Positions 48,501 through 58,168 of a DNA stretch of 64,000 bases are shown here, one piece after another. Where the stretch lies: contig JANUWF010001101.1 in NCBI GenBank assembly GCA_026120185.1, positions 6,202,001 to 6,266,000 of the forward strand, read 5' to 3'. Under the pieces are notes generated by a model. It saw only the letters and a list, made by a program, of their open reading frames with translations. It had not been told where the DNA came from and ran no database searches. Within the stretch, counting starts at the first letter, position 1; every line of letters starts with the position of its first letter. The translations under genes and the position numbers were made by a program. The stretch is from Voacanga thouarsii. Its lineage: Eukaryota > Streptophyta > Magnoliopsida > Gentianales > Apocynaceae.

Positions 48501-50188
48501 TAGCAGCTAATACTGACAATTTATCCTAACATAAAGGATAATAAATTGTGTATACAACGGAATCACTAAAATGTGAGGTAGGACGCAAACATGGATAGCG
48601 TCCTAACTTAATAAGGACGCATTGAGGAATAGCGTCCTAAGTAAGTAGGGACGCATTTTGTAAATAGCATCCTCATTTAATTAAGACACTATCAACAAAT
48701 GCGTCTCAGAAGGGTCACGTGAGGATGAATGGCCCCGAATGGGGCCATTTTGATCAAATCCCCATTCACGTTCCAATTCATTGCTACGAGAAACCCATTC
48801 ATCCAAAAGCCAAATGGAAGAAAATGATGGAATAGAGAGGGGATATAACGAAGGAAATGAAATGAAGAAGAAAGAGAGATTGCGGTGGCCATGGAGAAGA
48901 AAAGAGAGAGAGGAGATGGGGCGACCATGGAAGAAAAGAGGGAGACGAGATGTGGTGGCCATGGGGGAACCGTGAGTTTTACTTATTTCCACCAAAAAAA
49001 AAGTTAATTGACTAAATTAATGAATAGTAATGCTTTGGAATTAACAATTAGAAGAAAAGAATAAAGAAATACATGAGTTTCAATACATTTTTTTTAGAGT
49101 TCCATAATATTTAATTAAAATTAAAATTTATTTATATTTTATTTTTAAAGTTTCACATTTAAAAGAAAATAATACAATTTCTTTTGAAATAAAAATAATA
49201 CAAGCTTTATGCAATAAAAATATATATTTTTACATATTTTTAGTACTTATATATTAATATATTCCAAACAAAATATATATATTTATATATTTACACATAA
49301 TATAATTTATATATTATTACTCTTAGTGTATTTTAGCGTATCAAAAATATAATAGCGTATCGAATGAATCTATCCCTTAGCGAATTCAATTTTTTCAATG
49401 AATAGCGTATCTATATTCGTATCGCGTACCAAAATGTATTGCATTTCTGGTAACTATGATTATGTCTGTAATTTCGTGTAAATTCCTTCGAAAATGTCTC
49501 AGGAATGGATACTAACCGGGTAATATGGGGCAGAAGCAACCACTTTGGCCGGTGGGGACGTGCCCTCATCAGATGAAAGCATAGACAGCTGAGTTGAGCC
49601 AGCACCGAAAACTATATATCTATCATCTGTGACTGCATTCCCTACTGCAGCATGCAGCTTGCGAATTTGCTTCTCTAGTTCTTTAGAAACGAGAGAACCA
49701 TCATCAAATTCGTAGCCCATTCGATGCCACCCAGCCACAAGGATTGCGCTGCTTGCCGCATTTTCCCTCCGGAATGGCTCCAAGAAGATAGGGTTCCCAC
49801 TGCAACCAACAAATTGCATGAGAAATTTTGTGCTTTTCATTTTATAGAAAGAATGATATCTTTGGATGAAAAATAGAGAGCAAGTCAGCCTAGAAGAATA
49901 CCTGTCTGCATCAACCACACAGCCAGGAAGAAACTGTGAACAGTCGTGTCCTGCATAGCAGGCATTGCACTCACATACTGGTTTTCCATCGTCTAAGACT
50001 AGTCCATCCAGATAGGCTCTTCCATGGCCAGAACACGATAATGATGCAACAACTTCAGCTTCAGCAGAGGCTTTTCCGCTCCAACTCTGCTGTGAATTGC
50101 TACACATCAGCAAATAGACAAAGACAAGATTGAGCAATGCAGAGCAGCCCAAGCACACAGTGATTCTGAAGCTCAAATTCTTCTCCAT
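39700..50188 (-). CDS. Alliinase / tryptophan aminotransferase-related (TAR-like) gene, 5 exons, two apparent frameshifts
   Basis: Exons by GT-AG sites: 49,902-50,188, 49,517-49,799, 40,650-40,942, 40,274-40,552 and 39,700-40,073. Exon 1 gives an N-terminal hydrophobic anchor (about residues 8-28) and the start of the EGF-like alliinase domain, with Cys pattern CSGHGRAYLDG...CECNACYAGHDC. Exons 2-5 give the PLP-dependent aminotransferase fold: SGNPIFLEPF, the VTSPNNPDG motif, DLAYYWPHYTPI, and the PLP lysine in FTVSKLTGHAGSRIG (exon 3). The family includes alliin lyases and TAA1/TAR enzymes, which make indole-3-pyruvate from tryptophan in auxin synthesis; the EGF domain and anchor point to the TAR2/3/4-alliinase group. 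Exon 4 needs one extra base near 40,485 and another near 40,283 to stay in frame. The C-terminus runs about 45 residues longer than usual. Intron 2 (8.57 kb) holds a MULE. It may be functional if the shifts are consensus errors, otherwise a pseudogene. Confidence 0.8.
41096..41104. repeat. Target-site duplication of MULE, left
   Basis: ATTCACGTT, identical to 48,764-48,772. Nine-base duplications are the hallmark of Mutator-like elements. Confidence 0.9.
41105..41291 (+). repeat. Left terminal inverted repeat of MULE
   Basis: It matches the inverse of 48,589-48,763, including the palindromic GGCCCCGAATGGGGCC-like core, CATTCATCCTCACGT and several GCGTCCTTATTAAGTTA-type sub-repeats. It contains about 30 extra bases near 41,160 that the right copy lacks. 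Confidence 0.88.
42140..42563. repeat. Long ATT/TAC microsatellite block
   Basis: About 420 bp of imperfect (TTA)n and (TAC)n, punctuated by TTTTAATATACTA segments, ends in an uninterrupted ATT run of over 70 bp (about 42,486-42,559). It lies just upstream of the plant mobile domain gene in the MULE. Confidence 0.95.
42702..44997 (+). pseudogene. Plant mobile domain (PMD, MAIN-like) gene within MULE
   Basis: The domain described as 'aminotransferase-like, plant mobile domain' (PF10536) is found both in transposons and in the Arabidopsis MAIN/MAIL1 proteins, which act in genome stability and silencing. Visible blocks: the WSRYSES...FWELFPFLPRVMDYIDLAGFEGV region (42,790-42,920), TTLVERRCPETHTFHL and VTLEDVAILWRLRVDG (42,955-43,070), then LPLRFLPFLADL...WDSVALVWMYRCLCEATD (43,320-43,430). 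After introns near 43,473-43,577 come VWEHIPVLRLDR...GARWNMRL, then WYPYDAIDLEFIPARYMEG (about 43,850). The C-terminus is low-complexity. Stops (near 43,161, 43,251, 43,727, 43,978 and 44,240) break it. The order PMD then MURA within one element is the notable point. Confidence 0.8.
44988..46787 (-). mobile_element. Solo LTR of copia family B, inserted in the MULE
   Basis: On the minus strand it begins TGTTGGGAAATATGCCCTC at plus 46,787 and belongs to the LTR family at 6,329 and 53,847. About 1.8 kb, with no internal genes. The left end is set at TGAAGGTCT (44,988), with flanks GCCAG (44,983-44,987) and TCCAG (46,788-46,792), four of five equal. It separates the PMD gene from the transposase gene, so it is younger than the MULE insertion or its parent copy. 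Confidence 0.75.
46793..48376 (+). pseudogene. MURA-type MULE transposase with SWIM zinc finger, catalytic Asp changed
   Basis: N-terminal remnants (46,795-47,110) precede the MULE transposase core. PVISINGTHLRGAYK (about 47,191-47,235) has Asn where MULE transposases have Asp (DGTHL), the first catalytic acid. WDANNHVFPLAFAFVDAESNESWGWFL is read in the next frame from 47,259. Further parts are 47,531-47,911 and, after one stop, 47,981-48,376. The latter holds the SWIM finger C-x-C-x-n-C-x-H (CSCTKWNIFGLPCTHVFAVC, about 47,996-48,055), usual after the core in these enzymes. A one-base shift near 47,257, stops and the Asp change make it inactive. Confidence 0.85.
48589..48763 (-). repeat. Right terminal inverted repeat of MULE
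   Basis: Inverse of 41,105-41,291. The outermost bases read GATCAAATCCCC, followed by the target duplication ATTCACGTT. Confidence 0.88.
48764..48772. repeat. Target-site duplication of MULE, right
   Basis: ATTCACGTT, identical to 41,096-41,104. Confidence 0.9.
48773..49516 (-). other. Remainder of intron 2 of the TAR-like gene
   Basis: Purine-rich at 48,800-48,970 (this opens spurious frames on both strands), then very AT-rich, with repeated TAGCGTATC segments at 49,335-49,425. No gene seen. Together with 40,943-41,095 this is the intron as it was before the MULE arrived, about 0.9 kb. Confidence 0.6.
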
Positions 50189-50260
50189 GTCATTTGATCT
50201 TCACTTCACCTCTCTGCAGCTTGAGTTCTTTCTAGATAGATTTCATCGTTAGTCTGATTC

Positions 50261-50270
50261 CCTTATATAG
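50261..50270 (-). promoter_or_regulatory. TATA box of the TAR-like gene
   Basis: Minus strand CTATATAAGG lies 73-82 bp upstream of the start codon at 50,188. This would place transcription start near 50,230-50,240 and leave a 5' leader of about 45 bases. Confidence 0.5.
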
Positions 50271-51018
50271 TAGTTCATCTGGCGAGTAATGTGATAAAAT
50301 ATTCGCCAAGAACGTGTTGTACATTGGATTCTTTAATACAACAACTAACATTTAGTTTGAAATTTTCTGAGTTTTGATCAATAAACAAATGAATAATTCA
50401 CGTTTTGTTTATGCTGTAGAAAGCAAAGGATAAAATATAGCTATCACTGAGCTTCAGATATGTCTGACCTTCAAAAAAAAGACAGTGGGAAATCTAAGCC
50501 TCTAATATCCGAGGATTGTAAACTTATGAGTTTCGATGCTCTTTCTCAGTAAATATTTTACTGAAGTTTTCTTTATATATGAGGTTACGTGCGCTGCTTT
50601 ATGAGGACAGCCTTCTCCATAGGCGAAGGCCTTAAATTGCATTTCCACCTCCTCAGTTTTCGTCAGTCAAATATAAATTCATGCAAGTTGGTAGAGAGGG
50701 AGACCGCAAAACTAAAATATTTGTGGAGAATTGACCGAGATTAGGTAATTGGTAATTTTGCATGTGAAACAAAATTCTCATCTCCCTCAACCTGACCATA
50801 ATTTATCAAAGGAGTTACCGATAACAGCAACACATTTAAAGAAAGAAAGAAAGAAAACATGAACTTGATTGGTTAATAAAAAGAAAAAAAGGACATAGTA
50901 CAATGCGCTTAGAAAAAGGAAGAATCATAGAGGTTTTCCGATCTGGAAAAGCATATAGATACTTAACTCACCAAATGACCATGTCTTATAATTCAGCATG
51001 CCACAGGAATAAATACAT

Positions 51019-51063
<45 letters not shown>

Positions 51064-52740
51064 TAATTATCTGTATAAAGAATCATTGGTAAAATTTGTA
51101 GTCTTTTTGCCCTAAATTCTCATGTTGCTATATAATTTTTAATTAATTGTCAGCACTAAATAGTTTTTAGTTAACGCTTTATCCCTTCTACACAAACATT
51201 TTTCTACTTATTGTTAAAATTTGAATTGAGAATTACCATTGCGACCCAAACCATTTCACCAACCATTCTTTTGTCTAGATGTGAAAACAGTGAGAAACGT
51301 AAAAAAAAAAAAAAAATTGAAATAAAGAATCTAACCTCACGTTTCAATCAATCTTAGTTCTTAATTCATTATTTGGACACACCACAGGGATGTGATTCAA
51401 TCAATCTTATGAATTGTGATAACTGCTTTCAACCTTACTTTATATGAATAATTCAACGCTTATGAATTATTAGAATTTGAAAGTTAAATATATAATTGTT
51501 ATTTTTAGAAATTTATTTACGATATTCTGATATGTTTATGAAAGAATATTTTTATAGAGTGATTTTGGAAAAAGGAATGCATGACGGAAATGTTATATAG
51601 TATACATGTGCACATACACAATTTATTGAGATTTTATCTCACATACTTTTTACCATGCTTCTTAGGATTTATAGGATTGTTATGAGACTTGCAAGATTAA
51701 TATTCATTGCATTATATTTGACTTCTTGTACGACCCTGCTGGACTTGACCCTATGTAGGCACTTATATTTTGGATTTATTTGGGATGACTGTAACTATTT
51801 GCAATTTGTACTTTGTTGTCTCGTTAGTTCGCTTCTTTTCCTTTACTAGCACTTATGATTAGTAGCAGTGTACTTGTAAGTTAATTAGAGGGCATAACAT
51901 TTTATATCTCTAATTTTTATTTATTTTTTATTGTTCCTCTAATATAACGTTTCTTATTATAAAGACCCTTAGTGAATATATGTGGTTGTCATATAAAAAT
52001 CGATTTTCAGTTTGTTCTGTCATGATGTTATTTTTTATGCATAGCTTTAATATATATAGTTTGCTATCTTTTGTGTAATAATTTCCAAACGGTATCATAC
52101 AATTCGGGCTTCACTAATTGTACGTGATTGTAGAAAATTCAAATTAAACATTATAATCTTATGTATTTAGAAGTTTCATTTTAAATACGATTATGAATTA
52201 TAAAATATTTAAAATAGGCATCACATTTATTTACGTGAAACAATCTTAATTAACTTCCTTCTTTAATAGTTTTATAATGTTTTCAATTTTTATTATATTT
52301 GTAGATGAGTAATTTTATATTATATTTATATAAGAAATAATTAAATGATCTGAAAAAAAATAATTTTCCATACAAATAAAATAAAGAGTAAAGACATTGA
52401 AATTTAAACTAAAATATTATACTATTTATTAAGGAAGATTTAAATTATTATAATATAAATTTAATTATAATTATAAAAGATTAATGAAATTATAAATTTT
52501 CTATAATATTTAATTACTATTATTGAAAAATGATTAGAAATCATGATTAAAGTTAACATTTGTTAAAATTTGAGATATCACATCTTTTTTAAATCGTGAA
52601 AACTTCACGGTTTAAAATGCTAAATGTTCAACCTATTTTGTTGATAACAAAAGACTTGAGGAACAATATTTAGAATTTAAATATTAATTAGATTGTATAT
52701 TTTAGTTAATATTAGAAAGATATTAATATAATATTATTGG
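50271..52740. other. Intergenic upstream of the TAR-like gene
   Basis: No gene recognised. It contains an AT dinucleotide run preceded by ACACAC (51,015-51,060), an A-run (51,301-51,316) and a highly AT-rich section (51,450-52,740). Confidence 0.5.
51015..51060. repeat. AC/AT microsatellite
   Basis: (AC)n followed by more than 15 AT repeats. Confidence 0.9.
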
Positions 52741-53417
52741 TGTCAATTTTAGTCGATTCGTTCTAACGATAACTTTAAGTCAAAGCCGATGAGAATTTTA
52801 CTAAGCCGATGATAACGTCAAGAATTCTTTAGTCGATGTACCCGGTCAACATCGGAACCAAAAGCCGATAAGTCATTATCCCCATATCTCCGCATGATCG
52901 GTAAAGCACTATTATTCCTAATCGCTAAGGATAAGTCATGAAGCGAGATTTTCTCCACGTACAAATAGTCGTTACAACGTCACATCAAGCATAAAACGGG
53001 TAAAGATTCCCAAAACGAGGACATTCAACAAACACATCTACAAAACTACCAGTTTTTAGTTTTTCAATTCCCTTTTTATTCTGCATTTTTCTTTGTCTTT
53101 ATCTGTATTTACAGCTTTGTTTAGGTTTCAGAAGTTTCTCTTATTCATTTATTACCAGCTTTCTGTTTTTATTTTACTTTGATTTCAAATTTCAATACTT
53201 TTGAATCCCTTTTGTCAAGATCAATCGAAATACACTAATTTTAGTCCTTCTTGGCTTTCGCATGCAATATTCCTACCTTCTTAAATCTTTTATATAGTAA
53301 GTTTAAGGAACTCACATCTCTTAAAAGGTTCGACTCTCACATTCATTCTTTCATCGAATTGCTTATATTCATTAGAAGAGTATCCGATTTCATCGGCTCC
53401 CCTTTTGTATGGCAACA
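52741..53417 (+). repeat. Ty3/gypsy-type 5' LTR
   Basis: A TG...CA block, TGTCAATTTTAGTCGATTC to ...TATGGCAACA, ends just before ATTGTCACGCCCAGTGGGAC (53,421-53,440), which resembles the primer-binding region of plant gypsy elements. It contains repeated AGCCGATRA motifs (52,790-52,880). The 3' part of the element is missing. Confidence 0.5.
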
Positions 53418-53420
53418 TAA

Positions 53421-53441
53421 ATTGTCACGCCCAGTGGGACC
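53421..53441 (+). other. Primer-binding-like site of gypsy element
   Basis: TTGTCACGCCCAGTGGGACC, four to five bases after the presumed LTR end. The CACGCCCAGTGGGACC core is common directly after LTRs of plant gypsy elements; the tRNA was not assigned. Confidence 0.45.
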
Positions 53442-53456
53442 AAAGGTAGTTGTTGT

Positions 53457-53846
53457 ATGCAACTGCGTTCAAGATGCATTATGTCAAATCCTCAACAACA
53501 GTCCTTAGGGCCTATGTTGGATTCATCTGATCGGCCTACAGTTCGGGTATTACGGGGAGCTTTTGATCCTATAACGACGACTTCCAGTAACGTTCAGGTC
53601 ACCTTTCCAGAGCAACAAGGAGCACAGTCCTCGTCTCCCCCCATGTGTCTCAGTTGACACCCGCGTCTTTAACTGCCATACAACATGCCATGGAGCAATG
53701 TACAAATAAACTCATTCAGAGCCTTATTCCCCAGTTTGCCACAGTGTTCCGGCTACTACTTCAAAACGAGCTTCATAATTTTGCATAAAGATAAAATGCC
53801 CATGGGATACCTCAGGCAGTTATGTATCCCCCTGCCTCGACCATTA
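53457..53846 (+). pseudogene. Gypsy gag N-terminal fragment
   Basis: An open frame from 53,457 (MQLRSRCIMSNPQQ) follows the primer-binding-like site and is Gln/Ser/Pro-rich, like the start of gypsy gag. It ends at a stop at 53,655; related-looking sequence continues with stops to the LTR inserted at 53,847. Only position and composition support the call. Confidence 0.4.
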
Positions 53847-54438
53847 TGTTAGGATGTATGCCTTCTTAGACTATGTTTCTGATGTAAAAATTGAATGTTT
53901 TAATAAAAGAATTTATTTTCAGAAATTATTTGTGAATTTACAATTTTATTTGTGCACAATTACATTTGGAAAAGACCCATTGTGTTTAAGTAAGTGGTCC
54001 ATGTGAATGGAGGTCTTTCACAGTAAGGTATGGATCACAGGTTACTTAACACATAAACTTTTGTTCTTAACCGATTGATGAGAATGGGAATCTCATCATG
54101 TCTAGGTTATTATGTTGTGAATTCTAAATGGGGAATGGCTTACCTTTAGCCAGTGAGTAGTCCACTCATTTCATGACATAAGCGTATTTCGAATACGTAG
54201 AATAGGACCTGTAGTAGTAGTTTCTAAAAATACTATATAGTAGAAACCTAGACTACTACCGCTACAGCGTGAACTAGTACTCTACGACTTGAGTATGAGT
54301 TGGTGGTCTGACGAAACTGGAAGCATATGCTTTGATATGCTATAATTGAGGTTCTATCGTAAGGCCAATATACTTGCATGTTGGGTATGTGTGACTAGTT
54401 AGTTAAGACAAACTTGTACAAGATAGTTTCTATACTAT
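53847..54438 (+). repeat. Copia family B LTR, cut by a CACTA insertion
   Basis: It begins TGTTAGGATGTATGCC and parallels the first ~590 bp of the LTRs at 6,329 and (reversed) 46,787, down to AGTTTCTATACTAT. It stops exactly where CACTACAAGAAAA starts. The remaining LTR should lie beyond the right window edge. Confidence 0.75.
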
Positions 54439-55090
54439 CACTACAAGAAAACAGAGAATTAGCGAGGGAAAATTCCCCCGCTAATTTCCTCCTCGCAGAG
54501 GCAAAAATTTGCAACGGATTCAAAAACCCGTCGCAAATAGCGACGGATTAGCGAGGTATTTTTCAAGCAGTCAACGACTTCAGCAATGGATTTTTGAAAC
54601 GGATCTGCGAGGGATTTTTATTTTCCGTCGGTAATCCCTTTCTATTTAGAAAGGGATCAGCGACTGAAATATTTTACTAATTAATAAAAAGTTGGAAATT
54701 TCCGTCGCTAATGCCAAGCTAATTTGCGAGGGATTAGCGACGGATATTTTCTTTTTATTGTTTTGATATAAATTGTCCGTCGCTAATCCCAAGCTAATTT
54801 GCGAGGGATTAGCGACGGAATATTTTCTATTTAATGTTCCGATTTAAGTTTTTCGTCGCTAATCCCCCGCTAATTTGCGAGGGATTAGCGACGGAAAATT
54901 TCTTTTTAATGTTTTGATGTAAATGTCCGTCGCTAATCCCAAGCTAATTTGCGAGGGATTAGCGACGGAATATTTCTTTCCTATTACGTTTTAAGTGATC
55001 CGTCGCTAATCCCAAGGTAATTTGCGAGGGATTAGCGACGGATCCTCAATTTAATTTCCTTAGCCCCTCGCTAATCCCTCGCTAGTAATG
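54439..55090 (+). repeat. CACTA terminus with subterminal hairpin array
   Basis: After CACTACAAGAAAA come ATTAGCGAGGG / CGACGGATTAGCGAGG motifs. Then come five units, about 75 bp apart, starting at 54,701, 54,776, 54,852, 54,926 and 54,999. Each is a near-perfect inverted repeat TCCGTCGCTAATCCC ... GGGATTAGCGACGGA with a loop of about 14 bases (CTAATTTGCGA type). In En/Spm such subterminal repeats bind the TNPA protein. Confidence 0.85.
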
Positions 55091-55314
55091 TATAATTTTA
55101 AAATATTTTTTATAAATGTTTAAAAAATGCCCTGTAATTGAAGAAAATTCATTTTACCTAATGCAAAATTTAATTAGATTAAAAAAACCACCAAATAGTC
55201 ATTATTAATAGATATAATAATGACAAATGTGAATAATACATAAAAATGTTGTCTAAAAATCCTAAATAAATATAATGATGAAAACATATGAATAATACAT
55301 AAAAATGTAGTGTA

Positions 55315-57000
55315 TATATCCTAACTACGAAGCAGGAATCGGTGTGGATGCTTGGAGCCGACGGAGGGGGTGGGGGTGGATCGGAAGGGCCTGGTTGATG
55401 ATCTGGATGTGAATCTGGAGGACTGATGACGAAGTCCTCCTCATCCTCAGCATCGTCCTCCTGAACAGCTGGCATCGGCGGTGGCGGAGGAAGATTCAAA
55501 TTCTGAGACATAAGCGTCAGGTACTCAGTCAAGCTCTGGCTGTGGCTCCGATATACCTGTACCTGATGCTCAACTCTCTCCCGCCTCCTCCTCTCAGTGT
55601 GTAACTCTCTCTGTAGCTGGCTCACATCCAACGAGGTAGAAGAAGTCGATGACTCAGATGAAGCTGGCTGCTGTAACCTCTGCCTCACCCTCGCAGACTC
55701 GGAGCCCAATCCATATACGCGTCCCTTCTTGGACGCTCTATCATCCACCTCGACGAACAGCGCCTTCTCGTCAGGCACCCGAGTCGGTGCGACCGTGCTC
55801 GTAGAATTAGTCGTGGAACTCGACTGCGCGTGACGCTCAATAATAGCAGTGACACTATCCTGTTGAATTTGGGGCAAGGAAACACGCATAAAATATTTAA
55901 AATTAGCGATCAAAATATGAATAATATTAAATTTAAAAACATTTAAGATTGTGTATTCTTACCAGCGTGTGGCGCGATCGATCACTGACATATTGGCCCT
56001 TCCTCGGCCCGTCCTGGAACGTATGGGTGCGTCTGAAGAGGTCGACGTAGCTAAAGTCAGGACCTAACTGTCTCCGCTATCATTGTAACAAGAAATGACT
56101 GGATGTTAGCTTTTATGAATTAAATGTGAAATAGCGGATATACCAAAACAGTAAAAAATTTTACACTTACCATCCGCTCCTCATGCTCAGTAAAAGAAAT
56201 AGATCCTCCTGTGTGGAACGCCTGACTAGTAGATCTGTTCTGCTTAGCAGCGGAAGAGATATGCTGCCACCTATCGGACCTCCAATGCTCCGATAGAGTA
56301 GCCCAATGGTCTGGGGAAATCCACTTGGGGCAGCTACCCCCATGCTTCTTCTGAGTCTTAGACAATGCATCCGAAAGTCTAGCCTTACACTTCTTCTCCC
56401 AATTAGCCCGGATCTGTGTGGCATGCTCGGGGCGCCAATAGAAGAAAGCCTGTAAAATCAAAGTAGCCGTTACAAGTAATTACAAATAAGAAAACATATT
56501 AAAAATAATAAAAAGACTACAAGTAATAATTACAAATCGAACTCACACTCCAAAGATCGAACCATATGTTCCGAATATCAATCGGAACCTGTGAGAAGGT
56601 AACATAGGCTCCAGTGTAGTGTCGCCTAAAAATCTCAACAATCTCCCTCACACATCGAACCGAATGTGTGAACCTATTCCAAGAAAATAGATCTTGTAAT
56701 ATTAGACAAGTTATAATTTTGAAAATTTAGAAAAACTTATAATAAGTAATTATGTAGCCGACTTACGAGTCACCAACTGGCTCAATCAACAGTCGCGTGT
56801 CGTTAGTAGATGGAGAACCAACTGTGGATCCTAAAGAACCTAGGATCGGGGTAGGGACCTGCTCTGATCGGGCCTCTTCCGGAGGCAATGGCTATGGAGC
56901 AGGTATACGTGGGGCGATGCTCGGGGACGGTGTCTCATCCGCCCTCGACGACTCACGAGTCGCTGACCGATCGTCGGGTGAGGTATCGGAAGCCATATGT
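55315..57000 (-). pseudogene. CACTA accessory gene (plant transposase En/Spm, TNPA position)
   Basis: Spliced gene on the minus strand: exon 1 about 56,765-57,000 (MASDTSPDDRSATRESSRAD...), then about 56,550-56,680 (HSVRCVREIVEIFRRHYTGAYV), 56,165-56,450 (YWRPEHATQIRANWEKKCKARLSD...HTGGSISFTEHEERM) and 55,980-56,080 (GPDFSYVDLFRRTH...GPRKGQYVSDR). The last exon is about 55,325-55,880 (KALFVEVDDRASKKGRVYGLGS), with a predicted coiled coil rich in Glu/Arg (LQRELHTERRRRERVEHQVQ) and a Pro-rich, acidic C-terminus. Introns have GT-AG-like borders. One in-frame TAG in exon 1 (near 56,895) breaks it; otherwise it is well preserved. In En/Spm the gene at this position gives the subterminal-repeat-binding protein. 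Confidence 0.7.
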
Positions 57001-57153
57001 ATCTGGAATTATTTAAATACATAAAAATTGTCATATCTTGGGAGAAGAAAAAGATAATAAATTTAAAAGTATAAAGCAAAGTAAAATGCTTGTAATGTAA
57101 CGATAGCAGAACTACTAATTTGTATCTATACTTTAGTTAAACTTGAACCTAGT

Positions 57154-57852
57154 CTATGGACTTCTGTCATCATCGGATGAGTAGCCTTCCACATCGTCGT
57201 CTGTAGAGGATCCTGTCTCCCATTCTTCTTCCTCGACATCATTTTCGTTGTTCGGTTGTGCTTCCTCTATCATTAAACCCGAATCTATAAAATCGATTGT
57301 ATCTCCAATACCAGACTCATCTGCTAATCTTCCAAAGTTGTCATCCTCAACACGTACATTGATTGCCTGCGCATCATCTACTTCCTCCTGATATGGTGCC
57401 TCGACAACGGGTGCATCAATAACATGCCGAGCTTTCATTTTACAAACAGCTACCCAATCAGATTTTGGTCTTTTGCTCCCCGGGTAGGATAGGAAATACA
57501 CTTAAGTTACTTGTTGAGCTAACACAAAGGGGTTATATTTTGGGTAATTCCTCTTGCAGTTGATATCAACAAGTTTGTAGTGAGGATGAATTTTAACCCC
57601 CCGATTTAGCGTTGGATCAAACCAATCACACTTGAATAGGACAACTTTTAAACAAGGAGTTCCAGGGAACTGAAGTTCGACAATCTCCTTCAACACTCCA
57701 TAATAATCTAAGGCACTATCTCTGTCGCCTTTAACACAAATTCCGCTGTTAATTATTTTTTTTCCGACTGACCGATCATGTGTATGGAACCTAAAACCAT
57801 TTATGAAGTAGCTATGTAAGAATTTCACTTGTCTCGAAGGTCCCCAGGCCAA
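57154..57852 (-). pseudogene. CACTA transposase gene, DUF4216 and acidic tail
   Basis: 57,502-57,852 encodes the DUF4216 domain (RQVKFLHSYFINGFRFHT, GDRDSALDYYGVLKEIVELQF, FKCDWFDPT...HYKLVDINCKRNYPKYNPFVLAQQV). One stop separates it from 57,154-57,501 (YFLSYPGSKRPKSDWVAVCK, then an acidic tail). It continues the gene from 57,958-60,233. Related relics are at 15,180-15,400 and 19,630-19,987. Confidence 0.75.
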
Positions 57853-58168
57853 GCTTTTTAAGTGTTGTTAGTCACTTGATTCTGTGGATCATGAACCTAG
57901 CAAAGAACAAAGCGTTAATGCACATTCGATATCAATGTAATTTATTTCTAAGTCTCATTTTGTATGTGTTCAACTCACATAAGTCCTAAACCATCCTGCA
58001 AACTCCGACTCTATTCTCCTATCCACTTCAGGATCTGTTATACTCGGCTCATACAACTGCAAGTCATTTTTAAATTTCCTAAAACGACCAAAACAAACAC
58101 ATAATTAAGAATACTCGTTCAAAGTATTGCCGTATAAAATCTAGCAATGTAAGGCAATAGCGGTATGC

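Larger units (their letters stand above)
41105..48763 (+). mobile_element. Mutator-like element (MULE) with plant mobile domain gene and MURA transposase
   Basis: A 7,659-bp element in intron 2 of the TAR-like gene, transcribed opposite to it. Termini are GGGAATTTGATCAGAATCG (left) and its inverse at the right (GGGGATTTGATCAAAATGG on the minus strand), in terminal inverted repeats of about 187 and 175 bp, with a perfect 9-bp target duplication. It contains a plant mobile domain gene (42,702-44,997), a solo LTR (44,988-46,787) and a MURA-type transposase with a SWIM finger (from 46,793). Both genes carry stops or shifts, so the element is no longer autonomous. Confidence 0.93.

Noticed and set aside
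48681..48995. Open frames on both strands in intron 2 next to the MULE
   Set aside because: They overlap the terminal inverted repeat and a purine-rich block; low-complexity translation and no family similarity.
39700..50188. Treating the two halves of the TAR-like gene as separate genes
   Set aside because: Exon 2 ends and exon 3 starts in the same phase at GT-AG sites, the domains are complementary, and the gap is fully explained by the MULE with its target duplication.
54701..55044. Possible CRISPR array, because of regular spacing of palindromic repeats
   Set aside because: The spacers are similar to each other and AT-rich, the context is a plant CACTA terminus, and no cas genes exist; this is a transposon subterminal array.
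55597..55833. Plus-strand frames within the CACTA accessory gene
   Set aside because: Antisense shadows; the minus-strand exon has the conserved FVEVDD/KGRVYG block and matches remnants in two other CACTA copies.
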